Origin: a virus
Direction: 5' to 3' (one strand)
IMG/VR virus record: IMGVR_UViG_3300034072_000926
Location: 105,621-169,620 of that record
Length of the DNA: 64,000 nt
Part shown: positions 32,929 through 40,134 of the stretch, piece after piece
Layout: each line of letters begins with the position of its first letter
How positions within the stretch are numbered: position 1 is the first letter of the stretch
Translations under genes and position numbers: made by a program
The notes under the pieces: model-generated
Told to the model about the DNA's origin: nothing
What the model saw: the letters and a program-made list of their open reading frames with translations, nothing else
The model's database searches: none

Positions 32929-33571
32929 CCGATGACCAACCCGAGACTACGATCTTCTTCTCGTCCCAGTCCACATTTGCATAGGAGCCACACTGGTGAC
33001 CATAGCCGTCGGGACGATGGGTCATAATCCAGCCACAGGGCCGCCAGTGATCGAAAGTCACATCTTCGGGAATTGTCCAGCCTTGTGCCAGCAGATAGTC
33101 ACGAACCTGATCATCATCGAGGTTCAGAATGTCCTCATAGTCGGGATGCTCAGCAGCAAGACGTTCAAGCATCTTGTCCTGTCCGGCTTTCTTTGCCGCA
33201 GCGAGTTTTTCCTTCGACCAGGTGTCGACCTTGGCGCGCCATTCCTCGTAGGCAGGCAGCGTCTTGAGAACACCAGGCTTGGGCAGTTCAACATATACAC
33301 GAGCGCGCTTGCCCGTGCCGCGCGTTATCGTGTAATTCTTGTGAGCATTCGAATAGACCAGACCGACCAGTGAGAAGATGGAATGAAATGCCTTGCTGGC
33401 ATCAACTTCCAGATCCATCACCTCGCCATTGCTGGCGGTCAGAGTAATGGGGAAGGTATTGAGGCGAAGCTTGTCGTATTCCTGGAAGACTCGGGTGCGT
33501 TCAGACATCTCAATAGCCGTGCCTTCATGGTAGCCATAAAATGCGCGGTAGAGGTCTTCAATGCTTGCCAT
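32921..33571 (-). CDS. Unknown early protein
   Basis: 216 residues from ATG 33571 (or 33574); GGAG upstream. N-terminal helices, a charged middle (EKLAAAKKAGQDKMLERL) and a C-terminal CGWIMTHRPDGYGHQCGSYANVDW with two Cys and two His that may bind zinc. First gene of an early run driven by the promoter at 33597-33624, with a locked ribosome-binding site. Confidence 0.5.
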   Translation of the reverse strand: MASIEDLYRAFYGYHEGTAIEMSERTRVFQEYDKLRLNTFPITLTASNGEVMDLEVDASKAFHSIFSLVGLVYSNAHKNYTITRGTGKRARVYVELPKPGVLKTLPAYEEWRAKVDTWSKEKLAAAKKAGQDKMLERLAAEHPDYEDILNLDDDQVRDYLLAQGWTIPEDVTFDHWRPCGWIMTHRPDGYGHQCGSYANVDWDEKKIVVSGWSSDD

Positions 33572-33579
33572 CATAATCT

Positions 33580-33610
33580 CCTGTGCTCTTGCCTCAACTT
33601 TAGCACCAGG
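33580..33610 (-). promoter_or_regulatory. RBS-locking stem over the 33571 start
   Basis: CCTG(G)TGCT at 33602-33610 pairs with AGCACAGG at 33580-33587 (8 bp, one bulge), taking in the CAGGAG site. The promoter -10 lies in the loop. Confidence 0.6.
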
Positions 33611-33624
33611 TTAGTCCAAGTCAA
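33597..33624 (-). promoter_or_regulatory. Early promoter, TTGACT-16-TAAAGT
   Basis: -35 33619-33624, -10 33597-33602. Spacer contains AACCTG, which is part of the locking arm. Confidence 0.6.
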
Positions 33625-34048
33625 CAGAAATTTTCAATGGACGACGGCCGATCCAAAAGCCCCATTTGTCATCCATAATGCCACGAACTATAGCATCGTT
33701 CCATCCTGGCTCGAAACCTGGATTCGAACAAAAGCTATTCGCTCGATAAGCATCAAGAAGCTTGGGTTGATAGTAGGTCGGATGGTTCTCGACCTGTTCT
33801 TCAATGTAATGATGGCTTTTGAGGAATCGGAGAGGATAACCGATCTTGCAATCAAGAACGAGCAACTTGGTTCTCAGCTCTAGTTCTGACCAATTGTCAT
33901 ACATCTTTGCCGCGATATCTGCAGAGCGATGAAACTCGTCTTCTTTGCCGGCCAACTTGCCCATGACCTTCAATCGCATCAAGGTTTTCCACACATCAAA
34001 AGGATGTGCGTTTCGCATTGCCTTTTCGGGATTGATTCTACGAGCCAT
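33611..34048 (-). CDS. Unknown protein, probably leaderless early gene
   Basis: 145 residues. Basic and helical (PFDVWKTLMRLKVMGKLAG), later GFEPGWNDAIVRGIMDDKWGFWIGRRP. No ribosome-binding site; the early promoter -10 ends six bases before ATG 34048. Function not recognised. Confidence 0.5.
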   Translation of the reverse strand: MARRINPEKAMRNAHPFDVWKTLMRLKVMGKLAGKEDEFHRSADIAAKMYDNWSELELRTKLLVLDCKIGYPLRFLKSHHYIEEQVENHPTYYQPKLLDAYRANSFCSNPGFEPGWNDAIVRGIMDDKWGFWIGRRPLKISVDLD

Positions 34049-34054
34049 TTCTGA

Positions 34055-34082
34055 CTCGTAGCATCTCTTGCCTGTTTGTCAA
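34055..34082 (-). promoter_or_regulatory. Early promoter, TTGACA-16-TACGAG (leaderless type)
   Basis: -35 34077-34082, -10 34055-34060, six bases before ATG 34048. Confidence 0.55.
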
Positions 34083-34127
34083 GGGGCAGGAAACCCGCGG
34101 CGTTATCCTCTGACTCAAATTCAAAGA

Positions 34128-34162
34128 ACGATTCTTCCTGAGCTATGAGAAGGAAGAATCGT
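34128..34162 (-). terminator. Hairpin in the gene 13 downstream region
   Basis: 12-bp perfect stem ACGATTCTTCCT/AGGAAGAATCGT. The 289-base stretch 34049-34337 also holds a TACCCGC/GCGGGTA dyad near 34217-34233 but no gene. Confidence 0.5.
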
Positions 34163-34337
34163 GCGCCTCTGGCATTTAATTATAGGAAAAATGGGAAATC
34201 CATGTTATCTGGGTATACCCGCTGGGCGGGTACATCTAGTCAACCTGCTTTTCTATTGTTTCTCTAATCAAATACCGGAGTAGCTTATATTATATAGTCG
34301 AAGAGATAATCAGAAAGAACGACACAGTATCATAAGC

Positions 34338-35081
34338 TTAACCAATCAAGAACCCGTAACCCATAGCCTGTTCAACCGAGTTAGCGATTTCCTGTAAGAG
34401 GTTATCCATCTCCATCTGACCCTCAGACTTCAAAGCATCGCCGTTCAAGGTAGTGCCACCCTGTGGACCAACGAATGTGCCAAAGCGCGAACGTGCTTCA
34501 CCCAACATGACCTTACACTGAGCAGTTGCGAATCGTAGGATCCAAGGACGAGCATAAGGATCGCTTAGGATCTGTTCCTCTGGACGATGGCAGTAGATCC
34601 AAAGCATTACAGTCTCAACGGCTTGTGGACGACGCATGATATCTAGGCGATGTGGAACAGGATGCCAGTTGAACATGATGTGGAAACCAAACATCGTGCC
34701 GACCAGTTCCTGGAAGCCAGTGAATAGTTCATAGGTCACTAGGCTTGGAACGGAACCAGTTCCCAATAGGGTCTGGTTTGCAAATGCGGCTGCAAATGGT
34801 TCAAAGTCAGCACCTTGTCCCGAAATAATACCACCATTGCCATAACGCATGATCTGACGCACTTCGATGACTTCATCAGGTAAGGTGTATTGGTTCTGAT
34901 CAGGCTGTAATTGCAGGAAGGTGAAACGCTCTTCCACCGAGTTGCTCGAACGCTGACGATATGTAGCGAGAGCAAACGTGATTGCATCCTCATAGTGATC
35001 ATCGGTCAATTCAACATCGACCATTCCGCCACCTAGACGACGGTAAACTTCACGCTTCAGTAGTTCTCTTTGGGTCTGCAT
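34338..35081 (-). CDS. 13: Neck protein gp13-like
   Basis: 247 residues. YRRLGGGMVDVELTDDHYEDAITFAL is the adaptor-type helical start of gp13 in T4-like phages; DIMRRPQAVETVMLWIYCHRPEEQIL, then GEARSRFGTFVGPQGGTTLNGDALKSEGQMEMDNL near the end, match the gp13 type of cyanophages as I recall it. It joins the portal to the tail with gp14. Transcribed away from gp14 from back-to-back late promoters. Confidence 0.7.
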   Translation of the reverse strand: MQTQRELLKREVYRRLGGGMVDVELTDDHYEDAITFALATYRQRSSNSVEERFTFLQLQPDQNQYTLPDEVIEVRQIMRYGNGGIISGQGADFEPFAAAFANQTLLGTGSVPSLVTYELFTGFQELVGTMFGFHIMFNWHPVPHRLDIMRRPQAVETVMLWIYCHRPEEQILSDPYARPWILRFATAQCKVMLGEARSRFGTFVGPQGGTTLNGDALKSEGQMEMDNLLQEIANSVEQAMGYGFLIG

Positions 35082-35104
35082 TGTCCGATCCTCCCATTGC
35101 TACT

Positions 35105-35112
35105 CTATTTAC
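35105..35112 (-). promoter_or_regulatory. Late promoter, GTAAATAG (to gene 13)
   Basis: T4-type element 24-31 bases upstream of gene 13; part of a divergent pair. Confidence 0.6.
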
Positions 35113-35118
35113 CGACCC

Positions 35119-35126
35119 AATAAATA
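35119..35126 (+). promoter_or_regulatory. Late promoter, AATAAATA (to gene 14)
   Basis: T4-type element on the plus strand, 25 bases before the gene 14 start. Confidence 0.65.
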
Positions 35127-35150
35127 AAGGGTAAATCTGGAGGATCGGAC

Positions 35151-36275
35151 ATGTCAATGATGCAAATGTGGGACCGCAAGAAAGGTCACAATCACGACTT
35201 TATTGACCGACAGGTTCGTGAGCAATTCCGTATCGGTGGTTGCGAAGTTCTATGTCACAAATATCTAGGTGTCCATGACCAGGGCGAGCAAGGTGACGCG
35301 ACTCAGCCTAGTGCCGCTAAGTCTAAGCTAAAGGGTATTCGTCAGATCCAGGACTTGTTCTTCCTTGAGAACAGGGACAGGGCATATGACACGAATGTCT
35401 ATGAACTCCGCGGTGCATACAATGTTCAGGACTACGAGTTCAACATGACTCAGTTCGCATTGTTCCTCGATACTGATACACTCTATTTGGAATTCCACAT
35501 TCGAGACACTGTGGACAAGATCGGTCGCAAGCTTATGAGCGGAGACGTGTTGGAGTTTCCCCATCTCCGCGACGAGATGCTCCTTGAGGAAGATGCTCCG
35601 GCGGTCAATAAGTTCTATGTAGTTCAAGACGTTACACGAGCGGCAGGCGGTTGGGCCCAGAACTGGCGCCCATATCTCTTCCGTGTAAAGCTGAAACCTC
35701 TCACCGATAGCCAGGAATACAAGGACATTTTGAACCAAGCCGCAATCGGACCTGATGGCGATGATAGTGGTTTCAATGTTCGTGACCTTATCAGCGATTT
35801 TAGGGATCAAATCGGTATCTCTGATGCGATTGCAGAACAAGCAGAAGCTGAAGTTCCGTATCGCAACTTTGAGACTGCTCACTTCTATGTCGTTCCAGGT
35901 GATGAAATGGGCAAGCAATATCCATGGATCTTTGCAGGTGACGGTAAACCACCAAATGGCGCAGAACTAGCAGGATCAGGAACCAGCTTCCCGTCCGAAC
36001 CCAATCCAGGTGATTGGTTCCTCCATACCGGCATGGAACCAAATGTGCTCTACCAGTTTGCTGGAAACGTAGAGCTTGATCCATTCGGTGATCCTCAACC
36101 AGCCCCCGGTGGCACTTGGCAGCGTCGAGAAGTTGACCTCCGTAAGAAATGGCAGGCAGCTCATAGGATTCTACAGAGTCACATCAATAACAACAATTCG
36201 GCCATGATCGGTGGCGAAGAAGTCAAAGAAAAGCAGATGCTTTCTAAGGTCATCAAACCGAAGGCAGACTTTTAA
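35151..36275 (+). CDS. 14: Neck protein gp14-like
   Basis: 374 residues (T4 gp14 256). CEVLCHKYLGVHDQ, IRQIQDLFFLENRDRAYDTNVYELRGAY, FALFLDTDTLYLEFHIRDTVDKIGRKLMSGDVLEFPHLRDE and NKFYVVQDVTRAAGGWAQNW follow the gp14 pattern of T4-like cyanophages. The C-terminal part is longer, with a Gly/Pro-rich module. GGAGG precedes the ATG. First gene of a three-gene late unit (gp14, endolysin, gp15). Confidence 0.8.
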   Translation: MSMMQMWDRKKGHNHDFIDRQVREQFRIGGCEVLCHKYLGVHDQGEQGDATQPSAAKSKLKGIRQIQDLFFLENRDRAYDTNVYELRGAYNVQDYEFNMTQFALFLDTDTLYLEFHIRDTVDKIGRKLMSGDVLEFPHLRDEMLLEEDAPAVNKFYVVQDVTRAAGGWAQNWRPYLFRVKLKPLTDSQEYKDILNQAAIGPDGDDSGFNVRDLISDFRDQIGISDAIAEQAEAEVPYRNFETAHFYVVPGDEMGKQYPWIFAGDGKPPNGAELAGSGTSFPSEPNPGDWFLHTGMEPNVLYQFAGNVELDPFGDPQPAPGGTWQRREVDLRKKWQAAHRILQSHINNNNSAMIGGEEVKEKQMLSKVIKPKADF

Positions 36276-36286
36276 GGAGAGTAGAA

Positions 36287-36715
36287 ATGAAGATTGGTAA
36301 AAAGGGTCTAGACCTTATCAAGAGCTTCGAAGGTTTCGAACCAAAGGCATATATCTGTCCAGCAGGTGTTTTGACCATTGGTTATGGCACCACTTCGAAT
36401 GTTAAGAAAAACCAGATTGTTACTGAATCACAGGCAACCGACCTGTTGATGAAGGATTGCACAAAGTTCGAAAAGGTTGTTAATGCCTCGGTCAAGGTCC
36501 CACTGACTCAGAATCAGTTCGATGCGCTTGTGAGCTTTGTCTACAATGTTGGTCCAGGTAACTTCCAGGCTTCGACTTTGTTGAAAGTTCTCAACGCAGG
36601 CAGGTATGATCAGGTTGCTGCTCAGATGCTTCGTTGGAATAAGGGCGGTGGCAAGGTGCTTGCTGGCCTAACTCGTCGCCGCAAGGCTGAGGGTGTGCTC
36701 TTCAATACGAAGTGA
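36287..36715 (+). CDS. Endolysin, GH24 muramidase
   Basis: 142 residues. Catalytic triad in the known E-8aa-(D/C)-5aa-T spacing: E15, C24, T30 (SFEGF, AYICPAG, LTIGYGTT). The rest (NQFDALVSFVYNVGPGNF, AAQMLRWNKGGGKVLAGLTRRRKAE) is standard for T4/P22-type lysozymes. No signal peptide or SAR helix, so a holin must release it; none is recognised in the window. It sits between gp14 and gp15, so lysis is timed with late expression. Confidence 0.92.
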   Translation: MKIGKKGLDLIKSFEGFEPKAYICPAGVLTIGYGTTSNVKKNQIVTESQATDLLMKDCTKFEKVVNASVKVPLTQNQFDALVSFVYNVGPGNFQASTLLKVLNAGRYDQVAAQMLRWNKGGGKVLAGLTRRRKAEGVLFNTK

Positions 36716-36723
36716 GGTAAGCT

Positions 36724-38142
36724 ATGGCTCTAGATTTCTGGTATGATGGACAGATGCGCCGTTATTGGTTGCAGTTTAGTCGCATCTTTGAAGGTTTCCA
36801 ATATGAAAGTGGTGTCGGCGCGGACGGCACCAAAACCCTTCGCTCATTCCCAGTAAGTCTAGCCGGTAAGAATCGCCAGGTTGGACATATTCTGAGGAAC
36901 AACAGCGAGAACACAGTTCTCAGCACACCTCGTATCACATGCGAGATGTCTGATATTCAGATGGCACCCGAACGTCGTCAGAATCCCAACCATGTCTCAA
37001 CTGTTCAAGTCTTCGAACGAGCCATAGACAATACAACTAATCGCTACACTGGCGAACTGGGAAATACCTATACGGTAGAACGTTTCATGGCCATTCCCTA
37101 TGATATGACCATGAAGGTAAACATCTGGACTTCCAATGAACAGCAGAAGCATCAGTTCATGGAACAGGTTCTGGTTCTCTTTAATCCATCGCTAGACATT
37201 CAGACCGGTGACAACCCAATCGACTGGACGTCTTTGACCTATGTGGAACTTGAGTCGATCACTTGGTCAAATCGAGAACTACCAATCGGCACAGATGATG
37301 ACATTGAGATCTCGACTCTGACCTTTAAGATTCCAGTGTGGCTATCCCCGCCAGCTAAGGTCAAGAAGCAGAATATCATCCAGCAGATCATCACCAACAT
37401 TGGTATGATGAGCGATCTGGATGATCAGGTTGAAGGACAAGCCAATTACAACTTCTCAACCAAAGACCTGCATACTCGTGTGATTGTCACACCAAATAAT
37501 CATCAGGTAAGGGCAGAAGTGTTGCTTGATATGGATCGTCGTCCATATTGCGAGATCACGTTGCTCAATGAGAATGGTCTTGAGACTAAACCAAATTCCA
37601 ATCAGGTCTATAGCTGGAAGGAATTGCTGAGTCGTTATGGCCAGTATCGCAAATCAGTCAGCCAATTCCGTCTCAAGACAACTGATGACATGGACGATCA
37701 CGACTCGGATATTATTGGCATCTTTGATTTTCATCCCACTGATGAAAACAAGATCCTCTGGACCCCAGACTATGACACTATTCCACCGAACACTCTCGAG
37801 ACTATCAATGGTATGATCAGCCTCGGGAATCCAGTTGGTAGCGAACAAGTTGGCCGTTGGCCCGGTGACGGAGTCTTGCCAGCAGCCGCCGAAGGCCAGC
37901 GTTATCTCCTTGCTGACCGATTGATCGCTACACCACATTGGAACAATCTTGTCGCTGATCCCAACGACATCATCGAATACAAAGATGGCGAATGGAAGAT
38001 TGCATTTGATGCGTCCACTAAACAGGATAAGGAAATTGTCCTCAACTCGAGGTCTGGTAAGCAATTGCGCTGGACCGGCGAAGTCTGGGTAGATGCTATT
38101 TCGGCAGACTACTTCCCAGGATACTGGCGCGTGTTTATGTAA
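36724..38142 (+). CDS. 15: Tail sheath terminator gp15-like, with long C-terminal extension
   Basis: 472 residues (T4 gp15 272). FWYDGQMRRYWLQFSRIFEGFQY, RSFPVSLAGKNRQVGHIL, TPRITCEMSDI, RFMAIPYDMTMKVNIWTSNEQQKHQFMEQVLVLFNPSLDIQ and FKIPVWLSPPAKVKKQ follow gp15 order. Residues ~240-472 are an extra domain. gp15 caps the tail and binds the neck. The stop is followed by a converging minus-strand gene. Confidence 0.75.
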   Translation: MALDFWYDGQMRRYWLQFSRIFEGFQYESGVGADGTKTLRSFPVSLAGKNRQVGHILRNNSENTVLSTPRITCEMSDIQMAPERRQNPNHVSTVQVFERAIDNTTNRYTGELGNTYTVERFMAIPYDMTMKVNIWTSNEQQKHQFMEQVLVLFNPSLDIQTGDNPIDWTSLTYVELESITWSNRELPIGTDDDIEISTLTFKIPVWLSPPAKVKKQNIIQQIITNIGMMSDLDDQVEGQANYNFSTKDLHTRVIVTPNNHQVRAEVLLDMDRRPYCEITLLNENGLETKPNSNQVYSWKELLSRYGQYRKSVSQFRLKTTDDMDDHDSDIIGIFDFHPTDENKILWTPDYDTIPPNTLETINGMISLGNPVGSEQVGRWPGDGVLPAAAEGQRYLLADRLIATPHWNNLVADPNDIIEYKDGEWKIAFDASTKQDKEIVLNSRSGKQLRWTGEVWVDAISADYFPGYWRVFM

Positions 38143-38155
38143 TCAAATTTTTCGA

Positions 38156-38620
38156 TTATTCATTTGCTATCTTGAGATATACCGCTTCGCTCTGTAACCC
38201 TAGTGCTCTAATTTCGAGCGGAGTAAGATTCTTGATCTTATCTTGTCGAATCTCAGTCAGCATTTCTTCAGATGGATCAACGTCAGTGATTGTAATATCA
38301 GTTGTTATCACAATCCTAATATCCACCCAGTCTATAGAGACTAACGATTTTTTCTGAAAACTAGAATATCTATGTTGATCTTCAAAAAAATTCCTTGCCT
38401 CGCTGAGGATTTGTGCTTCCTCCTTAGGAGTTAAATTCGGCAGGCTTTTAGCATAATTTGGCACTGAAATGAATTTCATTTCAGTCCCTACTTTACGCTT
38501 ACCTGATATTACATCGTGATAGCCATAAAAATAGGATATAGATTTAGAAACATTGTCGTTATAATCAACAACCCGTTCTACAGCCTTCAAAGTTCTAATG
38601 TCTGTGGTTTCAACTGCCAT
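38156..38620 (-). CDS. Unknown early protein with LTPLEIRALGL tail
   Basis: 154 residues; AAGGAG before ATG 38620. It ends KIKNLTPLEIRALGLQSEAVYLKI. The same tail (LTEREIRALGIVNIATYIK) ends the divergent neighbour at 39025 and is recognisable in 49585-50079. The start codon region pairs with an arm in the promoter spacer. More AT-rich than its neighbours. Function unknown. Confidence 0.6.
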   Translation of the reverse strand: MAVETTDIRTLKAVERVVDYNDNVSKSISYFYGYHDVISGKRKVGTEMKFISVPNYAKSLPNLTPKEEAQILSEARNFFEDQHRYSSFQKKSLVSIDWVDIRIVITTDITITDVDPSEEMLTEIRQDKIKNLTPLEIRALGLQSEAVYLKIANE

Positions 38621-38657
38621 TTCAATTACTCCTTAAGCAATGTCATAGCAGTTGAAA
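38608..38657 (-). promoter_or_regulatory. 10-bp RBS/start-codon lock before the 38620 gene
   Basis: TTTCAACTGC (38648-38657, 5' arm) pairs perfectly with GCAGTTGAAA (38608-38617, codons 2-5). The AAGGAG site and the ATG lie in the 30-base loop. The 5' arm is in the promoter spacer. Confidence 0.6.
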
Positions 38658-38671
38658 TTTTTAGGAATCAA
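38642..38671 (-). promoter_or_regulatory. Early promoter, TTGATT-18-TATGAC
   Basis: -35 38666-38671, -10 38642-38647. Weaker than the TTGACA promoters, but correctly placed for the 38620 gene. Confidence 0.45.
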
Positions 38672-38724
38672 TAAGTAAATCGGATAGAGGCCCGTGTGTA
38701 ACTGATTGACACCTAGCCGGAGTT

Positions 38725-38955
38725 TTAGCCAGCAGTCTGGTCGTTATCCGGTGTAACGTCTTTGCGGGCCTCTATCTGCTCTACCATCCACTTTGTGGAA
38801 TGCTCAGCTGAGCAAAAGTCCAATCGCACGACCGTGTATGGATTGATCTTCGGGTTTGCCCAATAGAGCGGCTCCCCGTGTTCTCCCTTGAGAAACTTGT
38901 CATCGTTCAACGACATTGCACAAACATGACAACGATGGCCACCGAGAAAATTCAC
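38725..38955 (-). CDS. Small zinc-finger-like protein
   Basis: 76 residues from a GTG at 38955. CHVCAM near residue 9 and DFCSAEHSTKWM near 47 give a Cys2...Cys-His arrangement, like small zinc ribbons. Alternative ATG within would lose the first Cys pair. Weak AAGG site. Divergent from the 39025 gene. Confidence 0.5.
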   Translation of the reverse strand: MNFLGGHRCHVCAMSLNDDKFLKGEHGEPLYWANPKINPYTVVRLDFCSAEHSTKWMVEQIEARKDVTPDNDQTAG

Positions 38956-38970
38956 GCCGAAAAACCTTTA

Positions 38971-38999
38971 TTGACGTTTTGACCTGCTAATCGTTACAG
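38971..38999 (+). promoter_or_regulatory. Early promoter TTGACG-17-TTACAG inside an RBS lock
   Basis: -35 38971-38976, -10 38994-38999. The spacer's TTGACCT (38979-38985) is complementary to AGGTCAA (39013-39019), which overlaps the ribosome-binding site of the 39025 gene. Confidence 0.55.
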
Positions 39000-39024
39000 G
39001 TTGGCTGAAGAAAGGTCAAGGGCT

Positions 39025-39417
39025 ATGGAAAATTCAGAGGTTACGAAACTGGTCATCTGTTTCAAAGATGAGGACGATGACTTTGCCTATATCACGCATG
39101 TGTATATAGACGGCAATGACGAATATCAGACAACCAACTGTTATGATTTCGAAGATGCGCTCGATCTATCTCCCTATTCTCAGACCGAATTGGTCAAGAT
39201 CTATCGAAGTTTCTTCGAGACCTACGGTGATGACTACGATTGCGAAATCGTCAATATCACAAAGACGATCAAAATCGCTCCTTACGAAACCGAAGATGAT
39301 ACTATCAAGGAACTGACTCAGAAGCACGCCTTGTCGAAGCTAACCGAGCGTGAGATTCGCGCCCTTGGCATCGTGAATATTGCAACCTACATCAAAACAA
39401 AGTTCCACAACGCTTGA
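39025..39417 (+). CDS. Unknown early protein with LTEREIRALGI tail
   Basis: 130 residues from ATG 39025. Acidic beta-rich N-terminal part (KLVICFKDEDDDFAYITHVYIDG), then LTEREIRALGIVNIATYIKTK at the end, shared with the divergent gene at 38156-38620. Read-through RNA could hide its ribosome-binding site (see promoter). Function unknown. Confidence 0.6.
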   Translation: MENSEVTKLVICFKDEDDDFAYITHVYIDGNDEYQTTNCYDFEDALDLSPYSQTELVKIYRSFFETYGDDYDCEIVNITKTIKIAPYETEDDTIKELTQKHALSKLTEREIRALGIVNIATYIKTKFHNA

Positions 39418-39441
39418 CACGCAGGGTAAACCTGTTACGGA
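39414..39441 (+). promoter_or_regulatory. Early promoter, TTGACA-16-TACGGA (leaderless type)
   Basis: -35 39414-39419, -10 39436-39441, ATG 39448 six bases later. GGAG overlaps the -10 and could serve read-through mRNA. Confidence 0.55.
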
Positions 39442-39447
39442 GTTCCT

Positions 39448-40041
39448 ATGGCAGAGATGAAAGTTTTCAAGGTCAAGAACCTCAAGACAGGCGAGTTCAG
39501 GACAGCCGGCGGTGGTTGGTCTAAGTTCGGCAAGACCTGGAACAACCTCGGACACTTGAAAGCCAGTCTCGCAACCACATGGTGGTATCGTGAGGATTCC
39601 GAAGAGGCTATCAAAGCGCGTAAGAATTACGCGATTATCGAGATTGTCATTGTCGAGTCAGAAGACAACGTGACTCCGATGGACGATTTTGTTGATAAGC
39701 TGAAAAGAGCTGCCAAGCTACGTGAACAATACGGTCGTAGCTTTACTGACCTTGTTGAGCGGATTGAGAAGGACGGTCAGTCTAAGGATTGGCAATGGGT
39801 TCTCATTATCCCACAGAACAATCGTCATCCCGAATATCGCCAAGAGATGCTCGACTATATTAAGAGTCAGAAGCTCAAGTTGGGCAAGGATGTTCGTAAA
39901 GCTGATGCAGACCAGGGAGGGATTGCAGTAGCTTTCAAGGAAAAGAAGCACGCCATGGCTATTAAACTGGCTATGGAAACTGAGTCAGGTTTGGTCGGAA
40001 TTGATATCCAGACTTTCATGGAAACAAATCTTGACGAATAA
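39448..40041 (+). CDS. Unknown early protein, paralogue of 51577-52164
   Basis: 197 residues. N-terminal ~70 residues (VFKVKNLKTGEF, GGGWSKFGKTWNNLGHLKASL, YAIIEIVI) share a plan with the 51577 protein (VYKIRDTATNKYWNG, GKVWSNRARCEASM, WEIVEIEL); I recall this module in many phage hypotheticals. The C-terminal half differs. The last codons contain the -35 of the nadE promoter. Confidence 0.6.
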   Translation: MAEMKVFKVKNLKTGEFRTAGGGWSKFGKTWNNLGHLKASLATTWWYREDSEEAIKARKNYAIIEIVIVESEDNVTPMDDFVDKLKRAAKLREQYGRSFTDLVERIEKDGQSKDWQWVLIIPQNNRHPEYRQEMLDYIKSQKLKLGKDVRKADADQGGIAVAFKEKKHAMAIKLAMETESGLVGIDIQTFMETNLDE

Positions 40042-40058
40042 GGAAGACTCCGTATATA
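40031..40058 (+). promoter_or_regulatory. Early promoter, TTGACG-16-TATATA, for nadE
   Basis: -35 40031-40036 inside the preceding gene, -10 40053-40058. Leads the NAD+ salvage genes with a leader of about 70 bases. Confidence 0.6.
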
Positions 40059-40074
40059 AGTAGATGTATAGCAA

Positions 40075-40097
40075 GGGTGGATCGCAAGGTCGCACCC
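40075..40097 (+). promoter_or_regulatory. Leader hairpin with GCAA tetraloop before nadE
   Basis: GGGUG-GAUC, loop GCAA, GGUC-G-CACCC: nine pairs with one bulged G. A GNRA-capped stem in the leader of an NAD synthesis gene; function unknown. Confidence 0.45.
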
Positions 40098-40134
40098 AAG
40101 CTGAACCATAAAATCCTATCGAAAGGTAAGGTGC

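Noticed and set aside
34049-34337. Gene in the 289-base gap downstream of gene 13
   Set aside because: Only very short frames; the stretch holds a hairpin, a GC dyad and an early promoter.
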